From NCBI GenBank assembly GCA_031273645.1, contig JAISRM010000177.1:1-6786 (forward strand): a DNA stretch of 6,786 nucleotides. The letters are read 5' to 3'. The translations under genes were made by a program, and so were the position numbers. This stretch comes from Endomicrobium sp. (lineage in GTDB: Bacteria > Elusimicrobiota > Endomicrobiia > Endomicrobiales > Endomicrobiaceae). The notes beneath the pieces are model-generated. The model did not search any database. It saw only the letters and a list, made by a program, of their open reading frames with translations, and was not told where the DNA came from. Below, piece by piece: positions 4,397 to 6,786 of this stretch (the stretch's first letter is position 1; the number at the start of each line of letters is the position of its first letter).

Positions 4397-5974
4397 ATGC
4401 AAAAAAATACGGTTTTCTTTATTGTTTGTTCAGCTTTAACTATTTTTGTGTGGTATTTCTTTTTTACGCCTCCTCAGCAACAAGCTCCGCAGTATAAACA
4501 AACGGACGCTCAAGAGCAAACTCAAAAAGAACAAACCGCGCCGCCGCAGGCAGATTTACCCGCAAAAACTCAAACAAAAACAAATCTCTCCGCCTCTTTA
4601 GATATAGCCCAAGAAAACATAACAGTTGAAACCGATCTTTACAAAGCCGTTTTTTCAAATAAAGGCGCGTCGGTAACAAGCTGGTCTGTAAAAGAAAAAA
4701 ACGGCAAATGGATAGATTTAGTTTTGCCGCAAGCAGATCCGGTAATGGCAAATTTTCCGGGAACAAATTATAAAATCGTTTCAAAATCCAATGAAAAAAT
4801 CGTTTTTGAACACACTTCGCTTGAAGGCTGGAAGATAATAAAAACTTTTTCGCTTTCAACAAATTCTTACATGCACAATTTGAATATAGAGCTGCAAAAG
4901 GTCAATCCTGAGGCGGCGCTTCCTATAATAGAGCTTGAATGGGGGCCGGGTCTTGGAACCGATGAAAAAGAACTCAAAGAAAATATAGCTTTAACAAGAG
5001 CTTTAGCATATACGTCCGTTAAGCCCGGCAAATTGCAAAAGCTTAAAAAAGATCCCGTACAGGCTTCGCTTTATCGCTGGACGGCAATAGACAACAGATA
5101 TTTTCTTGCCGCGTTTATCCCTGAAAAATCAATAGATTTTGACCAAATCATTCCTTCAAGGCTTGACAAAAAACATCCGTATTCCACAACTTTAACCGCA
5201 GTTTCACCAAAAGAAAGTTCAAGTAAAGAATATTCAATTAATTTTTATCTCGGACCGAAAGGCTATACTTATTTAAAAACTTACAATATCGGTCTTGAAA
5301 AAGCTGTGGATTTCGGTTTTTTTGGGTTTTTAGGCAAAATCGCTTTTTCAGTTTTAAGTTTTTTACATTCTTTAACGGGAAATTACGGCTGGGCTATAAT
5401 AATTTTGACGGTCATTCTTCAAATTTTAATGATGCCTCTTACTTTAAAAAGTTTAAAATCTGCTGCGGCAATGAAACGCATACAGCCTATGATAAAAGCT
5501 ATACAAGACAAATACAAAGACAATCCGCAAAGGCTGCAAGCGGAAATGATGAACGTTTACAAATCGCAAAAAGTAAATCCTTTAGGCGGATGCCTGCCTA
5601 TGCTTTTGCAGCTCCCGATTTTTTGGGCTTTTTTCACCATGCTCAGAAACACTTATGAACTTAGAAATGAAGGCTGGATTTTGTGGGTAAAAGATTTGTC
5701 GGCCGCAGACGGCTTTATGCATATATCCGGCTTTAGTTTAAATTTGCTGCCTTTAATAATGGGTATCGGAATGTTTTTACAGCAGAAAATGACTGCGGCG
5801 ACTTCAGATCCTATGCAGAAAAGAATAATGTACATTATGCCGATAGTTTTTACGTTTATGTTTTGGACTTTCCCTTCCGGACTTGTTCTCTACTGGCTTA
5901 CAAACAGCATAATTTCGATGATTGAACAATACTTTATAATTAAAAAAGACGAAGCAAAAGTAAAACATGTTTAA
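4397..5974 (+). CDS. yidC: Membrane protein insertase YidC
   Basis: A 525-residue insertase that integrates and folds inner-membrane proteins with or without SecYEG. It has the Gram-negative layout: TM1 (5-23), a Gln/Pro/Thr-rich linker (25-62), a periplasmic domain (about 65-300), then the conserved core with TM2 (331-350), the cytoplasmic hairpin (351-395), TM3 after NPLGGCLPMLLQLPIF (394-409), TM4 (447-463) and TM5 (477-501, including FPSGLVLYW at 492-500). The usual groove Arg of TM2 (Arg366 in E. coli, in the VRGIMYPLT context) aligns here with Gln342 (LQILMMPLT). The C-terminal tail is short. AGGA at 4386-4389 lies 7 bases before the ATG. The gene begins 93 bases after yidD and ends in tandem stops (TAATAA), 15 bases before khpB. 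Confidence 0.97.
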   Translation: MQKNTVFFIVCSALTIFVWYFFFTPPQQQAPQYKQTDAQEQTQKEQTAPPQADLPAKTQTKTNLSASLDIAQENITVETDLYKAVFSNKGASVTSWSVKEKNGKWIDLVLPQADPVMANFPGTNYKIVSKSNEKIVFEHTSLEGWKIIKTFSLSTNSYMHNLNIELQKVNPEAALPIIELEWGPGLGTDEKELKENIALTRALAYTSVKPGKLQKLKKDPVQASLYRWTAIDNRYFLAAFIPEKSIDFDQIIPSRLDKKHPYSTTLTAVSPKESSSKEYSINFYLGPKGYTYLKTYNIGLEKAVDFGFFGFLGKIAFSVLSFLHSLTGNYGWAIIILTVILQILMMPLTLKSLKSAAAMKRIQPMIKAIQDKYKDNPQRLQAEMMNVYKSQKVNPLGGCLPMLLQLPIFWAFFTMLRNTYELRNEGWILWVKDLSAADGFMHISGFSLNLLPLIMGIGMFLQQKMTAATSDPMQKRIMYIMPIVFTFMFWTFPSGLVLYWLTNSIISMIEQYFIIKKDEAKVKHV

Positions 5975-5989
5975 TAAACGGAGCGTTTT

Positions 5990-6664
5990 ATGCTTGAAAT
6001 AGAAATTAAAGGCAAAACCGTAGAAGACGCCATAAGCAAAGGGCTTTTGCAGCTGGGATGTAAAAGAGAAGATACCGAAATAAAAATTCTTGACGAAGGA
6101 GCTTCCGGTCTTTTTGGACTTATGGGCGCAAAGCCGGCAGTTGTTTTAATATCGGCAAAAGAAGAAAACTGCATCGGCATTAACAAGCCCGCCGACCCAA
6201 AAAAATCGGCCGACGCCGTTGAAAAAACGGTAACTGCAATAATATCTGCAATGGGAATATCTATAAACAGTATTCAAACCTCTTTTGCCCAAAATACCGT
6301 AACGGCTAAAATCATTTCTTCCGATAACAATTACATAATAGGCAAAGGCGGGCAGACGCTTGACGCTTTAGAATATATTGCGCAAATAATAGCCAACAAT
6401 ATTATTGATGTAAAAATAAAAGTAATTCTCGACTGCGAAAATTACAGGTTAAAACAAAGCGAAAAACTGCACATTTTGGCCGATAAAGCCGTCGAATACG
6501 TAAAACGCACCGGAAAAATTTACCGTTTTGACCCGATGAGCGCAAAAGAAAGAAAAATAATACATCTCTATCTTGAAAAAGATCTTTCAGTAGAAACCTT
6601 TTCCGAAGGAGAAGGCGCATTTAGAAAAGTAGGAATAAAACTTTCCGACAAAAAATCCGCATAA
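5990..6664 (+). CDS. khpB: KH/R3H RNA-binding protein KhpB (Jag/EloR family)
   Basis: A 224-residue cytoplasmic RNA-binding protein. Residues 1-52 are the Jag N-terminal domain (EIKGKTVEDAI, then GASGLFGLMGAKPA at 37-50). A variable linker of about 25 residues follows. The KH domain has its GxxG loop as GKGG (118-121) in IIGKGGQTLDALEYI. The R3H domain carries Arg188 and His192 in PMSAKERKIIHLYL (182-195), and the protein ends with the family stretch VETFSEGEGAFRKVGI (201-216). Homologues in Gram-positive bacteria link RNA binding to cell elongation and division; the role here is not known. GGAG at 5980-5983 is 6 bases before the ATG. It is the last gene before a terminator, so mnmE, a frequent next gene, is not in this transcript. 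Confidence 0.95.
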   Translation: MLEIEIKGKTVEDAISKGLLQLGCKREDTEIKILDEGASGLFGLMGAKPAVVLISAKEENCIGINKPADPKKSADAVEKTVTAIISAMGISINSIQTSFAQNTVTAKIISSDNNYIIGKGGQTLDALEYIAQIIANNIIDVKIKVILDCENYRLKQSEKLHILADKAVEYVKRTGKIYRFDPMSAKERKIIHLYLEKDLSVETFSEGEGAFRKVGIKLSDKKSA

Positions 6665-6667
6665 TTC

Positions 6668-6685
6668 ACAGGCTTCGCCTGTTTT
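6668..6685 (+). terminator. Intrinsic terminator of the rpmH-khpB cluster
   Basis: ACAGGC (6668-6673), loop TTC, GCCTGT (6677-6682), then TTT and ATT. A 6-bp GC-containing stem with a T-run lies only 3 bases after the khpB stop. It is a member of the same CAGRC-N3-GYCTG repeat family seen in the other islands, so the operon appears to end at a repeat-derived terminator. Confidence 0.75.
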
Positions 6686-6695
6686 ATTAATTGTT

Positions 6696-6786
6696 TTTTC
6701 AAGGTTTGTCATTCCCATGTAAATGGGAATCCACTTTTAATATTAATATTCTTTCTAACATTATTTCTTTTAAAAACATAATGAAA
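6696..6786. repeat. Right repeat block, cut by the window edge
   Basis: TTTTCAAGG-TTTGTC leads into a complete ATTCCC-ATGTAAAT-GGGAAT unit (6711-6730), then a block (6725-6786) collinear with 1849-1912, including TTTTAATATTAATAT and CTTTTAAAAAC. The window ends inside the repeat. Relative to the central island it lacks the 1791-1848 segment, showing that modules are gained or lost as units. Confidence 0.75.
6711..6730. repeat. Second complete ATTCCC-N8-GGGAAT unit
   Basis: ATTCCC, the eight bases ATGTAAAT, then GGGAAT give an 8-bp inverted repeat around GTAA. The core differs from the 1936-1955 unit (GCTTTCGC), but compensating changes keep the stem paired. The TTGTC and CCA flanks are shared and in the opposite orientation to that unit. 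Confidence 0.75.

Overview
The window looks like an AT-rich Gram-negative chromosome. Two signs support a double membrane: a YidC with a large periplasmic domain, and a secreted beta-barrel protein. Overall style (AT-rich, AGA-rich arginine codons, an alginate-export-type barrel, dense small palindromic repeats) would suit an Elusimicrobiota/Endomicrobia-like lineage. That placement is a guess from memory and nothing in the window proves it.

Layout. Positions 1-379 carry no intact gene. They hold a mosaic of short palindromic repeats, an 11-bp hairpin, and a short in-frame remnant that repeats the C-terminus of the next gene. Positions 380-1645 (minus) encode an alginate-export-family outer-membrane protein. 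Positions 1646-2040 are a second repeat island. Positions 2041-3303 (minus) encode an exported alpha/beta hydrolase with a Lys/Glu/Gln-rich insertion; its last codons lie inside one of the palindromic repeats. A divergent intergenic region (3304-3488) holds a near-perfect sigma-70 promoter and a structured leader. From it the conserved cluster rpmH-rnpA-yidD-yidC-khpB (jag) runs rightward from 3489 to 6664, ends at an intrinsic terminator (6668-6685), and is followed by a third repeat block cut by the window edge.

The right-hand cluster is a classic housekeeping set: ribosomal protein L34, the protein subunit of RNase P, the YidD membrane-insertion helper, the YidC insertase and the KH/R3H RNA-binding protein KhpB. 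dnaA, often next to rpmH, is absent here; the hydrolase takes its place, and mnmE does not directly follow khpB. Both leftward genes encode envelope or exported proteins, but a repeat island separates them and I see no evidence of a shared transcript.

I do not see a convincing new multi-gene system. The most interesting signals are the mosaic repeat family (with units of the form ATTCCC-N8-GGGAAT), its use as terminators and as coding sequence at a gene end, the duplicated C-terminal remnant of the barrel gene, and a Gln in place of the usual groove Arg in YidC.
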